Shown here piece after piece: positions 62,837-64,000 of a stretch of DNA of 64,000 nt. Positions within the stretch are counted from its first letter, which is position 1; each line of letters opens with the position of its first letter. The notes beneath the pieces are model-generated. The model made no database searches. It was not told where the DNA came from and saw only the letters and a list, made by a program, of their open reading frames with translations. The DNA is from Bacteroidales bacterium (GTDB lineage: Bacteria; Bacteroidota; Bacteroidia; Bacteroidales; Lentimicrobiaceae): assembly GCA_016709025.1 (NCBI GenBank), contig JADJEQ010000022.1, positions 1 to 64,000 on the forward strand, read 5' to 3'. Position numbers and translations under genes: made by a program.

Positions 62837-63163
62837 ATGAAATACTTTCCTTCGATTTTTCTTGTAGCTGCACTTTTTACTTTTTTATCCTGTGATTGCC
62901 AGATCGGTATAAGTGGAAAAGTTATTGATTATGATAGTGGATTACCGCTGGATAGCGTCGCAATTGGAAAAACAGATACTTCTGACCTGGAAAATCCGTT
63001 TAATGAAAAAGTATATACCGATGCAAATGGTGATTTTGATTTTCATGGAATAGCTGGAAAATGCAATGTTGTATTGCTATATTTCTCCAGGGATGGATAT
63101 AATACATCAGCTATTGAGTATGAGAATTTTAGTTCAGACACAATAAGGCTTAAGAAGAAATAA
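62837..63163 (+). CDS. Small lipoprotein with carboxypeptidase-like regulatory domain
   Basis: 108 residues from the ATG at 62837 (MKYFPSIFLVAALFTFLSC, lipobox C19). The mature part GISGKVIDYDSGLPLDSVAIGKTDT...VYTDANGDFDFHGI is a beta-sandwich of the CarboxypepD_reg type, common on the surface of Bacteroidota. A longer frame begins at 62723 inside the upstream gene and is rejected. Confidence 0.82.
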   Translation: MKYFPSIFLVAALFTFLSCDCQIGISGKVIDYDSGLPLDSVAIGKTDTSDLENPFNEKVYTDANGDFDFHGIAGKCNVVLLYFSRDGYNTSAIEYENFSSDTIRLKKK

Positions 63164-63288
63164 AGGTTGCTAACGAATAGAATTTAGCCATTAATTGCTA
63201 TAGAATTGCGAAGATTAGTTCTTTAATTTGCCATGGAGCACCTGGAAAAGCAACCCTGTTTTCTAATTTTCAGTTCGAAAAAGCATTA

Positions 63289-63296
63289 GTTTTGCG
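63289..63296 (+). promoter_or_regulatory. -7 promoter box of hydE
   Basis: TAGTTTTG, a full TAnnTTTG match, 23 bases before the ATG. Confidence 0.42.
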
Positions 63297-63319
63297 CAAG
63301 ATACCAATATATTGAGATT

Positions 63320-64000
63320 ATGACTGATGTTGCCACCCTTGTAAACCAGGGTTTTTTCAGCCGTGAGGATGTTATTCAACTTCTTAATGCCGATCGGGAG
63401 GACAGGAGTTTGCTGTTTGCCAAAGCTGCTGAAATTAAGGAGAAATATGTTGGTAACATCGTGTATTTCAGGGGGCTGATAGAGTTTTCAAATATTTGTG
63501 AGAAAAATTGTTTCTATTGTGGCATCAGAAAGGGTAACCGCAATGTAAAGCGCTATAACCTTACAGATGACGAAATACTGAATGCCGCCGGGTTTGCTTA
63601 CGAGAGTAATTACGGTTCGGTGGTACTTCAGGGAGGTGAACTCGATAGTCCTGCCTTTTCCGACAGAATTGAGCGTTTGGTTAAAGGGATAAAGGAGTTG
63701 TCAGGTGATAAGTTAGGAATTACCCTCTCAGTAGGGGAGCAGTCACCCGAGGTTTACCGGCGGTGGTTTGAAGCCGGTGCTCATCGCTACCTGCTGCGCA
63801 TTGAAAGTTCAAGCCGCGATTTGTATTACCGCATTCATCCCAACGATAAAACCCACAGTTTTGAACGTCGGCTCAAAGCATTGCAAGATCTTAAGGACAC
63901 CGGCTACCAGGTAGGAACAGGTGTTATGATCGGATTGCCTTTCCAGACAATGGAAGACCTGGCTGATGACCTTCTTTTTATGAAGGAAATGGACATTGAT
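63320..64000 (+). CDS. hydE: [FeFe]-hydrogenase maturase HydE, N-terminal part (runs off the right edge)
   Basis: The first 227 residues of a radical SAM enzyme. The cluster motif is C60-x3-C64-x2-C67 in IEFSNICEKNCFYCGIRKGN. The family blocks RYNLTDDEIL, VVLQGGEL, GITLSVGEQSPEVYRRWFEAGAHRYLLRIESSS and TGVMIGLPFQTMEDLADDLLF all follow the HydE order. HydE acts with HydG and HydF to build the H-cluster of [FeFe] hydrogenase. It could be confused with PylB or biotin synthase-like proteins, but the RYLLRIESSS and GLPFQT blocks favour HydE. The frame is open to the last base; the structural hydrogenase, HydF and HydG are not in view. Confidence 0.88.
   Translation, partial: MTDVATLVNQGFFSREDVIQLLNADREDRSLLFAKAAEIKEKYVGNIVYFRGLIEFSNICEKNCFYCGIRKGNRNVKRYNLTDDEILNAAGFAYESNYGSVVLQGGELDSPAFSDRIERLVKGIKELSGDKLGITLSVGEQSPEVYRRWFEAGAHRYLLRIESSSRDLYYRIHPNDKTHSFERRLKALQDLKDTGYQVGTGVMIGLPFQTMEDLADDLLFMKEMDID

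Overview
The window is bacterial and almost certainly from a member of the Bacteroidota, probably an uncultured Bacteroidales-type lineage; I do not place it further. The evidence is type IX secretion (T9SS) sorting tails on three secreted proteins, a fused CcoN-CcoO cbb3 oxidase subunit, alternative complex III (ACIII) joined to a caa3 oxidase operon, a MoxR-DUF58-BatABCDE cluster, a GWxTD-domain lipoprotein, and TAnnTTTG promoter boxes. Coding sequence is ordinary and dense. Many intergenic gaps are filled with short tandem repeats of period 7-8.

Layout. 1-381: tail of an outer-membrane protein. 515-9744 (+): a complete cbb3 oxidase locus (ccoI, ccoS, ccoNO, a small ccoQ-like gene, ccoP, ccoG, ccoH, a TauE/SafE-like membrane protein and a lipoprotein cytochrome c). 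9915-10580: an unknown secreted protein. 10937-24591 (-): a second respiratory locus, transcribed in the order actA, actB, actC, actD, actE, actF, sco, ctaD, ctaE, ctaF, ctaC, ctaB. 25193-30788: an outer-membrane protein, tRNA-Ser(CGA) followed by an unusually structured inverted repeat, a T9SS protein broken by frameshifts, YaaA and a surface-type protein. 31447-37809 (-): CorA, MscS, a YfcC-type carrier, MscL, a DUF3078 protein and a TonB-C protein. 37965-39577 (-): an ABC ATPase with its membrane partner. 39590-48168 (-): the moxR-bat cluster. 49164-50357 (-): a secreted C1 peptidase. 50750-55145 (+): two T9SS cargo proteins. 55441-63163: an outer-membrane protein, a very small lipoprotein, Ung, a FadL/SGNH-hydrolase pair, an M23/LysM peptidase, a GWxTD lipoprotein and a small lipoprotein. 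63320 to the right edge: start of hydE.

How it fits together. Quinol electrons can pass through ACIII and its cytochromes to the A2-type caa3 oxidase, or to the cbb3 enzyme, which is usually the high-affinity branch. Both oxidases carry assembly genes (CcoI, CcoS, CcoG, CcoH; Sco and heme O synthase). HydE at the edge implies [FeFe]-hydrogenase maturation, so the organism probably alternates between oxic and anoxic conditions.

Caveat. Five reading-frame lesions are visible: in the edge gene, in actC, two in the 26862 gene and one in the DUF3078 gene. Three sit at short A/T runs and look like single-base losses, so base-call or consensus errors are a serious possibility. The actC lesion is different: it looks like a loss of about 45 codons.
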